This document shows positions 48,431 to 61,653 of a stretch of 64,000 nt of DNA, piece after piece. The DNA is taken from the NCBI GenBank assembly GCA_033980235.1, contig CM067070.1:2824978-2888977 (forward strand), written 5' to 3'. Numbering within the stretch: position 1 is the stretch's first letter; each line of letters begins with the position of its first letter. Both the position numbers and the translations under genes were made by a program. The notes under the pieces were generated by a model that worked only from the letters and a program-made list of their open reading frames with translations, ran no database searches and was not told the origin of the DNA. Source of the stretch: Diadema setosum. Its lineage: Eukaryota > Echinodermata > Echinoidea > Diadematoida > Diadematidae.

Positions 48431-50156
48431 GAAGAGTTCCGTGTTCATATCGACGTCAACTACATTTTTTTTTTCGCTCAAAACAATCGCTTTTCGCGAG
48501 CGATCGCCGCTTAAGCTGCATGCACTGGACAGTCTTAATCTGAGTTTGCTGATAATACACGACGTACCTTTCAAATAGTACCTAGGGATAGAGCCAGGAA
48601 TAGATGGACAAAAGATTGTGGCAAGTTGGACAATGTTGGATGAAATCTTCTGAGAAATGGACACCCTAGAGTTCCTAGAGGGTATCTAGAGTGCACACGA
48701 GCACACACAGAGTACAGACACACGAAGTCCAACACAAACAAACATGCACACACATACACACATTTCCAACATGTTTTAACATACTTCTTTTGATTTGACT
48801 GAATCATTTGACATGTACCGCCTACATTGATTTTGACCATTTTATTTCAAAGATATACATCGCACAATATATATATATATTTTATGTACTAAGTGTTTGT
48901 CTAGAAGTCGTTTGCACACATGACGAGTTTTTTGTTTGTTTGTTTGTTTCAGTATAACGTTAATTGCACGCGACAATGCAATGTGAATTCTAACGTTTCG
49001 TGGTCCAACCAGAAACAGCCAGGCGACATTTAGTTTTGTTTTCCAGTCCGCATTCTTATCAAGGAGGTATATCCCTCTCTGTTCTGCTAGTATACATTCG
49101 ACTTTATACTAGAAGATTTTATTGGGCAAGGCAAATGCGTCCCGGTTTGCGCCAGGGGTAATTCTCACAACACCACGACCGGGCGAAAACGATCTTAATG
49201 TCTCGTGTAAATCATGTAAGATGCTTCTTGCCAACTTGCGGTAAAGATAAAGTTAGTCTATATCTCGTATTCTGACGTGAATGTAGATTGACTAAAAACT
49301 TGCTGTTAAGTTTTGTGAATTTGTTATTCGCCGTGTTAATTTTCACTTAAATTGTAATCATGATAAGGGCCTATGTATTTATCGGCCTGTAGGTATTTTT
49401 TGGCAGTGTGTCTGTCAAAACAAGCTAGGTTGCAATTAATTGAATAAAATAAATAAAATAAACTGCACATGATGTATTTCACCCTTTCTGATCTTTTCAT
49501 TTTTTTTTCTCTCTTGTTCATCAAGTATTGCTACCACGCAGAAGTATTCAATATTTGTGCAGCGTCGAAATGGTATACAATGCCAAATACGAACAATCTA
49601 ATTCAACTGAGAAGAATATACTGATTAAAAAGAAAACCTGCAACTATCGAGCAATATCTCATCAGAGCATGGAGACTCGTGGTCGTAACCTGCAACCACT
49701 GCGAACGTTACTCAAAGAGCAAGATGTCAGTGGAGACAGGGAAAAGGGTTTAGCGAACATAATGACTCCCCGATTTCAAATAGCAGTTTTATGAAGGGGA
49801 AATGAAGTGATGACAAACGAAACGTTATGTGCTTGGAAAGGAGGGATAGAAGCAGACAGAATAGTCTGGCTTCTGCAGACCCTCTGCCCATGCTATTTCG
49901 CTATTCAGGATATTGACGCCCTCAACGTCGAAAACTAGTATAGTTTAAGGTGGTTTTGTCCTGCATTCGGCAAAGGCGGCGACTTCGTCGCCGCAGAGTC
50001 CAGTTGGCAAAGGGTCTGGAAACCAGACTACAGACAGAATGATGTTGTTCTCGTTTGGAAAATTAGTTCCTGGAGTCACATAATCTTCAACGTGTGCAGC
50101 AGAACATCTGATGATTGCGCAAACACGGAGACACAAACATACAAAAAGAACACGAT

Positions 50157-50189
<33 letters not shown>

Positions 50190-50503
50190 CACACACACAC
50201 ACACAAAGAAAAATACTTTTCATTAATACTTTTCGGATTTGTCCATTATATCAGACAAAAATAACAAAATAAAGCGAATCCCATACTCTTTGAGCATGCT
50301 TATTGCCCAACTCATTCCACAAAATATGAACGAGTTCAACGTCAACGTCCAAAAGAAAAAAAAAATAATAAAAAATAAATAAAATGGCAATCTGTCACTG
50401 CTGCAGTATTTAATGCCCTTTGATTTCACAATGTAAACAAAATATTAATCACACAAAGATTCTATCTTTGGATGAGAGAGTCGATTATATACTATTTGAT
50501 TGA

Positions 50504-50534
<31 letters not shown>

Positions 50535-52510
50535 TTCATGATGTATTTATGTATCTACAATGTATTTCCTTTTCAGGTTACAAAATGGCAATATTTGTCT
50601 ATTTCATTTCATTTATCAAGTTTCACCAAAAATATAACACTATACATCAATCTCTGATGCCAGAATGGCTCCCGTTACAAAGGAAAAAAAATGAACAGAA
50701 TCTCTAATTTTGTGAAATCATTTTGAATGTCCAAATAACATTGTTACTTTGACATCATAACCATGGATTGTTCTAGAGTTTCCGCGGCGACACATTAAAC
50801 ACTTTGTGAATGATATGAGACACATCGGAGGAGCCCGGCGCCTTTGAAAGTTTCTACAATGGCGCTATATAAATGTTGTGTCATCATCAACAACTAAACA
50901 ATGTGATACAGTGTACTTTCCTGATAAAGAACAGGGTTATGACGAAACTCCGGTAACAACGAAATAAAAATTCAGTCAGTAACATTATTATTTATAGATT
51001 TATCACACAACAACCCATCATATAAAGTTTTTGCAATAAGCCTAAACTGTGAGGAGATATCACTATTTTCTCATTAAGCCATAACTGTAGACATTTTAGT
51101 CCGGAAACATTTTTATTACAACTATTGTTCACATTTTGTATATTGAGCAATACCCAACATCGATTATACTGGTTCAAATTTTTACATTGGTTGTTTCTAT
51201 CCCTAACTCACATTTTAGAACTACATTGTATTTTGAAGTACTAATGCTGAGTTTTTGTTTCATCTGCAAATGGTAAATTATGCCTTTAATGGCCAGTTAC
51301 ACTTTGAGACGAAATTGAACGAGTCGGACAAAATATTACACAGTTCATTTAGAAAAAACAACAATTTATTCCATTTATGGAGTGGAGCTCATGGCATCCA
51401 CTACTGGTGATGTAACCACATTCAAAACGCATTGTATAATCCCGCATATACCAACTCTCACAATAATAATATTGTCATCGGATCTACCTCTGGTATACAT
51501 CGATATATCATTATGTTCATATGCGTTTCAAGTCACTCTCTTCCATCTCTTGATATCAAAGCTAATCTGCAATTATGAATCCAATTGAAATAGAAGTAAA
51601 TTTGAAATATCTCAACCTGCAAAGAGTTTTTTCAGTTGCGGATGGTTTGAATAGGAGAAAGAAAATTACGATACAGCTTCTATGGTGTTAGATGGGGCGT
51701 GCACACGAATAAAGACTAACCTTCACAAAAGAAAGTAAAAGAGCTGACGTGAGTCATACATTATGATGAACATTAACATAAGACAAAATCGAACATGAGT
51801 ACTGCCCAATAGAGTTTTGATATCACTAGCTCTCAACTTGCAAAAAAAAAAAAGAAAGATGTTTTGCTTTTGGTTTTTGTAAGAGAGGGGGGCACTGATT
51901 GGGGTACCGACAGGAAACGTATGGGAGTTGGAAGTGGGATTATGCATAAGGTGTGGTGAGTTTAAGACAATCATATCGTATCATTCATTGTATCTCACAC
52001 CATCTACAGAAGCAAAAATCCCATTGTATTCCACCACTGGCTCCCGAGCCATGTTAGTTTGAAAGTGAAAGCATATTTTTCTCAGAACATACAGGAGCTC
52101 GCCATGAGCATCAAATCAAAATAAGAGAACACTACCAGATCTTTTCTCTGCTAAAAAGTCCTAAGGGAAGATCAGCAGTAAACTTTGACATAGGATGACA
52201 CCTGCAAGGTGGTGGGAAAGGTTTTATATCACATCGAAACTACGTCTGATTTAGAAGGAATGCTACGGTGTAGATACTCTGCACAGGGAGTATTGATACA
52301 CGTCTTTAATTGAGGATCTGTACTTGCTGTTATGAAATATATCAAAGAAAACGATTCACACATCTCTTGCACCGCACAACCCCCTAAGGATCCTCATAAA
52401 AGTGCTACAAGTCAAACTTCCTCACACTATTTTCAATGGTTCATCTTTATTGCATTTACATGGAGGAATATCATCCTACCTCAACACAGAGTGAAAATCT
52501 CAATCCTGGT
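47160..52510. other. Long stretch without recognised genes
   Basis: About 5.3 kb of AT-rich DNA. It holds a 30-base T-run (48399-48428), a (CA)n tract (50157-50205), a (TC)n tract (50508-50535), a partial Tigger-like piece near 50935-50985, and a LINE-like tail (GGCGCTATATAAATG) near 50865. GAGCATCAAATCAAAATAAG at about 52105 recurs in altered form at 7466. No exon was supported. Confidence 0.45.
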
Positions 52511-52512
52511 TT

Positions 52513-52660
52513 AATGTAGGGGAACCTCATTATAACGAGGACCTAAAAACCATAACGATTACCTCATAGTGTCTGGTTTATCACTACATCAGGGCACTAT
52601 TTGAGACAAAGAAATATACCTCGTTATATGAAGGTTTGAGGTGTTTTGTTTTTTTTATCG
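52513..52660. mobile_element. Probable Tigger/pogo-like remnant
   Basis: GGGGAACCTCATTATAACGA at the left and CCTCGTTATATGAAGG at the right resemble the CCTCGTTATAACGA-type ends of the family at 53632 and 61535. It is too degraded for certain end points. Confidence 0.45.
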
Positions 52661-53420
52661 GACCTCTTCAGGGATGTTGCACTGCATACCTTTACCCACT
52701 GCCAATGGTAACATACTACTTCATTCCATAAGAAACATTTAAACACGGGATACACTGATGACCCGCTAGGATAAATGATAAATTTAACCTGCATTTCATA
52801 CAGCACAGTAGCAAACAAGTCATTTATCATCTCTTTATTATATCATACATCAAATAATAAAACTTTATCTACCCTTCTAATTAGCGGGGTTAGTACCTTA
52901 GGAATGTTTAACATTGTTATTCACATACACAAATCATAACTCTGCTTTAGTAATTTTGTTTGATTTTGGTTTGAATAATATTCTTTATGGGGATGGGGCA
53001 GGACACAATGGACGCAGAACTCACAAAATTGTAACTTTTCTCCTCAATGATTATATCAAAATAGAGGGCATAGATTTACTATAACTGCATGTGTGAACTA
53101 CACGTCAGTACACACACACACAGTATTCCATCATGTTGGAGGGGTGTAGGCGAGTCTTACGTTGGATCAAAATGATCTCATGCATGTTTCTAATATCATT
53201 CACTGGTCAAATCTTGGCAAATTCTGCATTCAAATTGGAAGGCAAAGTAAGATATTATGCCACAAGCTGGTTTAACAGGGAAACAATTTGAAGTTTTGGC
53301 CATAAGTGAGAAAAAGAAATACAATAAAAGGAGAGAGATGCTTACATAATCCAGTTTCAATGGTGCTAAAACAATGACACATAACATAGCAGCACTGGGT
53401 ATGAAATAAGAGAAATTCCA

Positions 53421-53507
53421 TTAATCCTTTGAGGATGGTTTGATTTTGCTCACATTTCCCATAGACACCTGCCCGAGTATACTCGGGACTCGTCCTCAAT
53501 GGGTTAA
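53421..53507. mobile_element. Tiny piggyBac-like MITE
   Basis: An 87-bp stretch bounded by TTAATCCTTTGAGGA and TCCTCAATGGGTTAA. It has TTAA at both ends and inverted CCY...RGG termini as in piggyBac elements. The inside has the palindrome CCCGAGTATACTCGGG. Confidence 0.7.
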
Positions 53508-53631
53508 GAAAATCTCAGGTTCTACAAGAGGAAGGTGACACGTATGTGCACACACAAACACACTACACTCATACACACAAACATAGAGAATCCTTCGAGT
53601 ATCACAGCTCAATAACCGTCACTTACATATC

Positions 53632-53818
53632 CAGTGCACTCCCAATATAATGAACCCGGTTATAACAAAATTCTGGTTTCAATGAAGTAAAAATTCAAGC
53701 CGAAACATTATCCACTCTATGTGTTTTTATCGTTAATTTGTTGGGGTTATAACAAAATTTTGATATAACGAAAGAAAACTGCCAGTCCCGAGGAGTTCGT
53801 TATAACGGGAGTCCACTG
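53632..53818. mobile_element. Tigger/pogo-like MITE
   Basis: A 187-bp element with ends CAGTGCACTCCCAATATAAT and the complement of CAGTGGACTCCCGTTATAAC. TA follows the right end. Internal GGTTATAACAAAATT units repeat. The CAGTNGACTCCCGTTATAACG end is typical of Tigger/pogo relatives. There is no transposase. Confidence 0.75.
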
Positions 53819-54055
53819 TACCCCACCTCACTTGACAGTTAACAATAATTTGTAAAACGGATGATAGAACACCATCCCAAATTAGGAGACTGTGATAGGA
53901 GCAGACATTATACCAACCTTGCTGCAATGCAACGAAGTCACTCATGGCAACCACAAAATCCTATTTTCAGCAAAAGAACAAATAGACAATACAGACACAA
54001 GTACTCAGAGAGGCACATGATTCATCCAGTGTCAAACACTGACTCTAACAGTTGA

Positions 54056-54118
54056 GGTAAAAACAAACAAAAACAAACAAAACAAAACAAAACAAAACAA
54101 ACAAAACCAAAAACAAAA
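54056..54118. repeat. (AAAC)n-rich simple repeat
   Basis: Irregular ACAAA and ACAAAA units, A-rich on the + strand. Confidence 0.85.
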
Positions 54119-55868
54119 CTGTTGTATCACTTGTTTAACTTGGCTCACAAGCCTTGCTATGTCCATACCAGATTCCCTAATTTCATCTGCAAGAGACGCC
54201 CACTAATGCACAGCTGTAATTTCCTTTCTATTTCTTTGCTTGTTGTAAGTGTATGGCATGCTGACCTCGGTCTAAATCAAGCTCCCGACAACTTATGAGA
54301 AATGCAAAATTCCTTCGATGAAGCACTCACTGATCAAGATAATTTTCCCCCAGTTTGCTTCCATTACTCATTTTCTGACTGATTCATGTCATTTGTCTTT
54401 GATCAAAATGTGACAAGCGACATCTTTCCAACAAGAACAAACAACGAGCAGCCATATTGCTCAAAGTACAATTCAGAAAGCCAAAGGTTTGTAGAGTGAA
54501 CCATAACCTTGCTAGCAGTCTTGAACAGCTCGAGCCTGAAATGAAGACTAGCATGCTTTTCATGACGCTCACTGCATATAAAACCAAAATATACACATAG
54601 TTACTTTGTCCAATGAAGACGAAGAGATGACGTAGCGATTTGGATATGAGAACATATAACATAGCAAAAAAGTCTGTCTTAGATATTGGATTTGGATTCC
54701 ATTCTTGGTGTCAAATATATCTCTTGGGTATGCATTAATAGTGAAACCTTTCTATTTCTAATGGGTGAGGGGTTTAACTGTTAATTGCCGATAGAAAAAA
54801 ATACAAAAGACAATAAATTACATCAAAACAGCACTTCTGGTTGATTTGTGCACAATCCCAAAGTTCAGGATAAATTGTATGTATGTGCTATCAGCTTGTG
54901 TGCTCCATAGTGTGGGCAATATCTTGATCAAAGCAGTATCCATGCAATGACAAGGTGAATATTTTGTATTCCTTTGGATGCACATGTGACTCAGTCAGCG
55001 CCTCGTCAACTTTTGCTTGTTTTGCTCAAATGCTAAACCTTACACAGACCAATTAATTGATAAACTGCAATATGCCAAAGTACATAGAAAGCGTCGTGCA
55101 CGATTCCATTCCTCACACATAGTAACGTCACCTCTCACCCGTGAAGTTTCATGGGTTACATACATACTGATTTGGGAATACAACAAGGAACAAAAATCAT
55201 TTTGATAGCAAGTGGTTAGGAATCTCCAACAAAAGACAGACACTAAGTGTTACAGGGCTAGTGATTATTGAAGAACATGTGCTCCTTGTCGGAGGAATTG
55301 ATGGTAACAAAAATCACACAGCACAATTGGGTTTTCAGTGTTTGTTAGACATTTTACCTTCTTTTATTATTATTTCATATACTCTCTCATGTTCACAGAC
55401 TTAGACTAACACTGGGGGTAGTTAGGAGGTGATGTAGGATTATGAAAAACATTTTCAACTCACGTCATTGCTGTCTTTTTTCTCATTCTCCACAACAAGT
55501 AAGCTATAAAAAGGAGGGGGTGTCGACTTTGGGCCCTTTTACCACTCAAGAAAACATACCATGACTTTCAGCTGCCATGGCCGTTATACAGTTGATGTGG
55601 CAGGAAGCTAAGACAACAGTGTCATCAATGTCTAAATTCTGTATAACCTGAAGAACAGACACGTACTTTTCCCCCCTCCAAGGCAAACATATGAACAATG
55701 AGGAGAGGCGATTAACAAACGCAATTTGGTATCACAGATCTCCTCCTTCTGATAACAAATGCAGGAATTCGATACAGGAGAACTTCTTATCATTATAATT
55801 CTCTTTTGAAGAGCTGCTTATTGTTGTTGGAGACGGGCATTCCCTCTCGCTGCGCAGTGCCAGCCATC
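54119..55868. other. Region downstream of TOMM70, no gene recognised
   Basis: On the minus strand this lies after the TOMM70 stop and should include its 3' untranslated region. A possible AATAAA on the minus strand lies at about 55370. A TATAAAAA at 55505-55512 on the plus strand has no linked gene. Confidence 0.4.
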
Positions 55869-56031
55869 TCACGAGCCCAGCGCTGAGGGCGGGGTGATGC
55901 CGTATTTCTTGGTCACGTTGCTCTGGGCCTGGGCCGCTACGCTCAGGGAGTAGAGATGCGCCATCTCCATCTCCGTGCGGGCCAGCTCGATGGCCTTGTT
56001 GAAGTACTCCTGAGCCGACGTCATCTGTCCC
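55869..56031 (-). CDS. TOMM70, terminal coding exon
   Basis: On the minus strand an acceptor (TTCTCCAG) at 56032 opens an exon reading GQMTSAQEYFNKAIELARTE, then MEMAHLYSLSVAAQAQSNVT and KKYGITPP, ending at TGA (55869-55871). This closely matches the last tetratricopeptide repeat and C-terminal tail of animal TOMM70, the outer-membrane receptor that takes chaperone-bound precursors into mitochondria. The tail SALGS after ITPP is longer than I would expect. No earlier TOMM70 exon was recognised up to 64000, so the preceding intron is long or those exons lie outside. A decayed copy lies at 7690-7990. Confidence 0.9.
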
Positions 56032-56439
56032 CTGGAGAATTGCAGAGGGGAAGAAGGGGGTGTGGGGTGGGGACAGAAGAACACAGAGAAGCATGACACA
56101 CTTGGTTAACCCTATCTTAACTGGAAGAAAGGGGGTCAAATTGAATCCCCCCCCCCCCTCGACATTTCGTCGGACGATTCTCAACGTGCAAAGATTTTGC
56201 CGCGCCATTTCATGACTTTTTTCTTTCAAGTCTCCTGCATACTATGAGACCAAATTTGCGACGTCCAGTTACACCATTCTGAAGTTACGTAATGTTTTGC
56301 ATATGCATGTCAGCCCAAAAATAGCCCAAATTTGTGATATTGCCTGTGAAAGGGTGAAGGTGGGCCTAGTTTGGATACATAGGGAAAAGTCTACATAAAG
56401 CGATCTGATTTACACGTGACAAAATACCGCATATAAAAA

Positions 56440-56575
56440 CAAACTAATTTCTCCGATCTCAATGAATTTGTTTTCTTTGATTCGTATTAAACTACAGACA
56501 TAACAAAATATCTGATATAAAGAACAAATTGACTTGGTCCCACGGATCTTGACACTGAGTTTCGACTGTATTTGA
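56440..56575. mobile_element. Possible Tigger/pogo-like remnant
   Basis: Near 56550-56572 the minus strand reads ATACAGTCGAAACTCAGTG, like the ends of the element at 61535. TACCGCATATAAAAACAAA and TATCTGATATAAAGAACAAA inside are imperfect direct repeats. The boundaries are not clear. Confidence 0.35.
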
Positions 56576-56894
56576 GAATCCCCGTAATGAATGGTGTACA
56601 ACTGATCTCTATGAACACATTGTAAGTACACATACAGCCGAATAATCCGGACTGCAGTCAATCATGACCAATGAGGGTCTGCTTCCTGAAATGTGGCTGA
56701 TGGGTGCTAATTATGTTACATTAAAGGGGCAGTCTTTTAACTTTATAATGCATGATCATATGAAAATACTGTGTCAATACTATTAGAAATCGCATATGCT
56801 TTTCTTCAACGAGATCTGTGAACTTCAAAAAACTCAGTTGAAATCGCCTAGATCGCTCATTTTTCGGGTAGTCGGGAACGCCCCCAGAAAAAGC

Positions 56895-56960
56895 AAGGAC
56901 CGGTCACGTGCCTTGTCAGGTGACACTTTGACGTACGAGGGGGTATTCATAGTGCCGACT
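56895..56960 (+). promoter_or_regulatory. Possible promoter segment upstream of the THAP exon
   Basis: A moderately GC-rich stretch with CACGTG (56905-56910), TGACGTACG and AGGTGACA motifs about 130 bp before the THAP ATG. E-box and CRE-like words make a promoter plausible, but this is word matching only. Confidence 0.25.
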
Positions 56961-57038
56961 GTCTCGCCGTATACCGTACTTCACAGTGCAGTGAGTCTTG
57001 TGTATTTGTAGGAAAGTTAGAGAAAATATTTCAAGAAA

Positions 57039-57474
57039 ATGCCGTGGAGGTGTGTCGTCACCGCAGCAAAGACACAAAAGATGGGTGTAAGTCTGCACAA
57101 CTTCCCTAGGCTGAAGATGACGCCATTCGAAAGAATTGGGTTTTGAGACTCATTTCATTTGCTGAAGCGAGCCCAGCAGTGCAGTGCAGTGCAGTGCCAG
57201 TGGGATGCATGCGATGAATGGTTCTTCTATTCAACGTTATAGTCGTCAGGTTGTACAGCCTCGTATGCAGTGATCGCTTGGAGGAGTGGAGCCAAGTACA
57301 TGTAAACTAGTAGAGGAGGGGCTGTATACTCGGCTAGGATTTGTGCCCAAAAAGAGGATCCTACAGCCCATAGCTATCCCTGTCATCAAGCTGGGAACTG
57401 GAAGCCAATCCCATCGTCAGAGAGCTGAAAAACAAAGCGGATCAGCAGTTCTGAAGCTGGAGAGAAAGCGGGTA
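57039..57474 (+). pseudogene. Decayed THAP zinc-finger exon
   Basis: ATG at 57039 opens MPWRCVVTAAKTQKMGVSLH followed by NFPRL, the start of a THAP domain (Cys, a hydrophobic stretch, HxFP). The second zinc-binding Cys is Ala. After 'TPFER' a one-base shift is needed to continue as NWVLRLISFAEA. A later frame gives VCSDRL in place of the Cys-x-x-His pair, and another gives LGFVPKKRILQPIAIPVI, the C-terminal AVPTI-type block. A GCAGT expansion (57175-57197) lies in the middle. A GTATGT donor follows at about 57472. THAP domains bind DNA in P-element transposases and cellular regulators. This copy cannot fold as a complete finger unless the assembly is faulty. Confidence 0.75.
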
Positions 57475-58284
57475 TGTTCTGTATAGCGTCTAGACGACTC
57501 TATAGAGTCGAGATAGAAACACGAGACCAATGTATACAGAGACTCTAAATCTCTAGATCTATAGAGTCGGGTATGTTCTGTATAGACGACTCTCTAGCTA
57601 TCATATGAGTATCGTAACTAGATCTATACACAGCCCAGTTGCTGTATAAATCGGGACGGGGTTCGCACGGCGTCTGGTTATGGCCTCGGCCTATTGCTAA
57701 TATTCTACTAGTATCATATTATTTACTAACAGGTTCACGGTTTAGATAGGTTGATAAGCTCTGTCTGGCGTTTCGAGTGGGACTGCCTTGCTTCCCCCAA
57801 TAAAGCTCTAGTAAAGAGTTGTACGTAGTAACCGAATGGCTGGATGGTATGTTCCAAAACAAATTATTAGATTGAATTGATCTAGGACTGGGCATTATTG
57901 TTTGTCTTCACTTGCAAATTTGTCATTAGGCAAGTGAAATCTTCAATATCCTTATTTTTTCCTTGCCCCAAAATGTTTCCCATATATTAGTTGGCTAATG
58001 TAATGTGATTTCATAGTTTACATGTACAAAAAAAAAAAAAAGTCACTTTCCAATCAGACAAGGAACTTTCTGCAGTCGTTTATTTTCAGTTGTCGTCATT
58101 ACAATTTCACTTGCCCTTGTTACAATGTTGAATGTGGGGAAGTACTAATGGCAGTTATTACTTGTGATTAACAGTATTTGTTTCTCCCAAGAGTTCCTAC
58201 ATGCATCTAGTTAACCATGTTCTTACAGGCCTACATAGACATTTTTTTTTTATTCAATCCTCTCTACGCTATTACTAATTACAG
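57475..58284. other. Putative intron with short direct repeat
   Basis: CGGGTATGTTCTGTATAG occurs twice (about 57468 and 57566), each time near a CGACTCTMTAG word, so a segment of about 97 bp has been duplicated over the exon end. No exon is supported in the rest. Confidence 0.4.
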
Positions 58285-58359
58285 GGTTCAGCTGGCAGCA
58301 TTGCATTACAGTGTACAACACAAATCCAGACCGGAGGCAAGCTCGAGGTGCAACAGGTG
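58285..58359 (+). CDS. Possible downstream exon (75 bp)
   Basis: An acceptor (TAATTACAG) is followed by a frame reading GSAGSIALQCTTQIQTGGKL and ending QQ before GTGATC. An alternative frame stays open much longer (58311-58574) but lacks domain similarity. It could belong to the THAP-containing gene. There is no homology support. Confidence 0.2.
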
Positions 58360-58624
58360 ATCTGCTCTACCAGATTGTGAAGCCGAAACACAAGGCTGGG
58401 TCTTCTAGTGTGAAGGTTCGTAAAGAATGGCGTAGATATTTTATGCAATATTGGAAGAAAATGAATTCACGTTACAAGACAAATTACAATGAAGAGAAAA
58501 ATATTAGAATGGCACAATTTGTCATCTACACATTTTATTATTTGTTTGTCTTTGTAGAAGCATGGCTTTCTTGACCACTGAGTACACATAAAATGATCAA
58601 TTTTAAAAGGTCAAGATATACATT

Positions 58625-58662
58625 TTCTCTTTTTTTTTTTAGGGGGGGGGGGGTGGAGGGGG
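58625..58662. repeat. T-run and G-run
   Basis: A pure T stretch followed by a G-rich run, possibly capable of G-quadruplex formation. Confidence 0.8.
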
Positions 58663-58969
58663 AGGTCTTATGCCTGTTCCACTAATCAGAAGTCATAGAA
58701 GGGAGGCAGTCAGTTTTCCATTCCCGAAGACCAACACTCCACATTCCATGACCAATGGCTACTTTGGCATTCTCAAATCAAGTCTTTGCACTGAGGAGGA
58801 CAAACCCCAATTTTGATATGAATTTGCAAAGATTTTTTTAATGTCATTATCAAAATGGTGGTTTCTGTTCATGACATCTCAAGGACTTTGTTGCTAATAA
58901 CCAATGCAAACATCTTAATTCCATCTATTTTGTGTGTCCCTTTGTTTCTTTCTGTTGAATTTTCTACAG

Positions 58970-59052
58970 CACATGTTGATGATGTCCTTTCTGCTGTTGT
59001 GGAGTACGATGACAAAACTCCTGCATCCTGCCAGCCTTCAACGCCTCCCCTT
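58970..59052 (+). CDS. Possible downstream exon (83 bp)
   Basis: A good acceptor (TTTTCTACAG) and a consensus donor (GTGAGT) flank an open frame reading HVDDVLSAVVEYDDKTPASC and then QPSTPPL. The composition looks coding, an acidic and proline/serine-rich linker, but no domain is recognised. It may be part of the gene that begins with the THAP exon. Confidence 0.35.
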
Positions 59053-61534
59053 GTGAGTGCCATCGTGTGTCATCCAAGGGAGGAAGTTATTGAATATCAC
59101 AGGAGACAATTTGCACCTGACAAATGATGTGATGGTTTCAGGAATCCTTGCAATTGAGATTGAAGTTCATATTATGTACAATATGATACAAATTTTTTGT
59201 GGAATGATTTTTTCATCTGTTCTTCTGTCAGATGTTGGATACAAACACTCAAAATTTTGTTATGCATACCCAGCATTCTTATGCGCTCTATTCATGAGTG
59301 ATCATCTAAAGACAAGATAAGATCACCTTGGTTACTGTTGTGTCCCGTCTGTATAACATGTATGTAGCATTTCATCACAAACAATATGATGCCAACTTGA
59401 TATAGTGTTTCAAAGACCATTTCTTTGCCAATTGAATATTGTCCTTTTAATACCAAAATCATAATTCATTTGCAATACAGGAGTCATGTGGATACAAAAG
59501 GAAAACTGTGTATTCTTTTGTTGATGTTTAAAGCATAAATGACCATATTTATGGACAGATGAGCTTGCATTCTTAACACTATTCTGTAGAGATATTTAGT
59601 GTTGTATTAAAATGGTAAGTTTAGAAGATTTCTACATGAATGCTGTCCCTTACTATGGTTTTATCATAGCATGTTTGTTGTTATAGATTAGAGCTCATCA
59701 CTCTTATGATCAAATATTGATATTTTTGACAAGATAATTTAGAATCAGATGTGCATGCATTATAGAACACAACACACTCAAAAGGGATTGAAAAAAAAAT
59801 GTATATACATGTAGTTTTGAGAAGAAATGCAATAATTTACTCTTGGTATATGATTCACAGATTTATGAAAAAGGAGAACAAGATGTGTTCTAAGCATTAA
59901 CATTTTACATAATCTTCATCTGTGTTTAAGCAGACTTAGGCCCAGTTACTCAAGTTCCGAGACCTGGAATGCATCCACAGGGAGAATCCGCACTCATAAT
60001 GCGATGCTCAAGTCTAGTTGGGGAATTATTCTGTTGATATCTATTATACATGTAGTTCTCCATACATAATCATTGAAGTCAAGCATTAAAAGTTAAGCAT
60101 TGTTTTTTCTTATGAATATGGTGTCAGGGGTCTTATGAAAGAACAGTTGCTAGGTCACTCAGACTCAGACATTCATAATTATTCATGCAGATAGGTACTT
60201 CTGAAAATGTGCACACAAGCAAACACCCACATGCACATATGCTCACATACATTCACACATTTGTACACATTTTTAAATGTGTGAAAGATTGAATAACATC
60301 ACTCACCTGTATTGTTTTGTATATGTACACTTGCAATACATATATTATTTCTATCCTAAATTTGAGTTCTGTAGAGATTTCTGTATAGTGAAGAAGAAAT
60401 CACAAAGCTTTTGATTCAATGTTACATGAGAATGTCTCATAATATTGATATAAAATATACAGTATGTATGTGGAAAAGATAACTCTTCCGGACTGATTTG
60501 ATGTCAAATGTGGATGTCACTCATGCGTGCTTGACTGACCAGCTGCCATTGATCCAGTGGAATAAATCCCATTTTGTTCCAACATTAGGATATGGAGATA
60601 ACACACTGGTAGGGTTTTACAATCTCACTCCTGTAAGTACAATACCCCTCCCCTACTTTTCCTCACTCCCTTTTACTAATTTTCTTTGGTCTCCTATCTA
60701 TACACACATCAACACACACACACACACCCTTTGTCATACTACACACATACCCACAAACACCTTCAAACAGGCATCACTTGAACACTCCCACCAACATGCA
60801 AATCGCATACATATGTACAATGCCATACAAATCTTACCTGTACATATATCTATGAGGGCAATATTTCTATCCATTCCATGAGGGGGAACATCAGACAAAC
60901 ATAGGGCAAATATATCAATGATATATTCATCCTATGTGTGTCTGATGTTGGTGTGTGTTTGTATCTGATATGCATGAGTGTACTGAGGGTGTGTGTATAT
61001 GTGTATGTTTGTGCATTTTCATGTGTCTGTATGAAGCTAATCTTTTTTTGTTAATAAGGATGAATTTATACTGCATGTACTGTATTACTACAACCGCTCC
61101 AACTACATATAGAAAACACAACACACTTTTTTTTTTCCATTTGCTTACAAAATATAATTGGTGTAATCAGCTGGAAGGAATGTTTGACAAATGAATACTG
61201 GTTCATGACAGAATACTACTATATGAGCCAGCTACATTCCAGTTCAATGAGTTCGTAACTAGACTTGGTCCTGTTCTCTAAATAGAGGCTGTGAAGCTAT
61301 TGCCGGAAAGGCTACAGCATCTTAATTGTATTAGATCGTTATTTGTTTTTTGTGACCATGATTGACAACATAGCTGTTCAACATGTCAATTCTACACAAT
61401 CAAAATTACCTTCAGTTGTATGGTTGTGAATGTGTCATTTTCCAATTGCTAAAACATGCAGTAGATCTACATTACAAAAGAGAGAGGGGGAGCATAGTAA
61501 GAGTAAGAACTGAGACAAGAGTGCATTTGACATA
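59053..61534. other. No gene recognised
   Basis: About 2.5 kb of AT-rich DNA. An open frame at 60498 reads SNVDVTHACLTDQLPLIQW and reaches a GTAAGT donor at about 60633, but has no clear acceptor or homology. Short CA-rich tracts lie near 60709-60728. Confidence 0.4.
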
Positions 61535-61653
61535 CAGTCGAATCTTGTTATAATGAGGTACATTATGGGACCAGAGATATCACTCCTGTATATCAAGATC
61601 TTGTTATAACTACAGTTTGTCATATCACTGCTTATAATATTGAGGTTCCACTG
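61535..61653. mobile_element. Tigger/pogo-like MITE
   Basis: The left end TA-CAGTCGAATCTTGTTATA and the right end TATTGAGGTTCCACTG form imperfect inverted repeats. Internal CTTGTTATAA words match the family at 53632. It overlaps an unrelated open frame on the minus strand. Confidence 0.6.

Noticed and set aside
55501..55515. TATA box promoter
   Set aside because: TATAAAAA is present but no gene start follows on that strand.
55732..56229. 165-codon minus-strand frame over TOMM70
   Set aside because: It is a shadow in another frame. The TOMM70 similarity is in the frame ending at 55869.
60498..60881. 127-codon open frame with a GTAAGT site
   Set aside because: No acceptor, no homology, and the second half is a CA-rich simple repeat.
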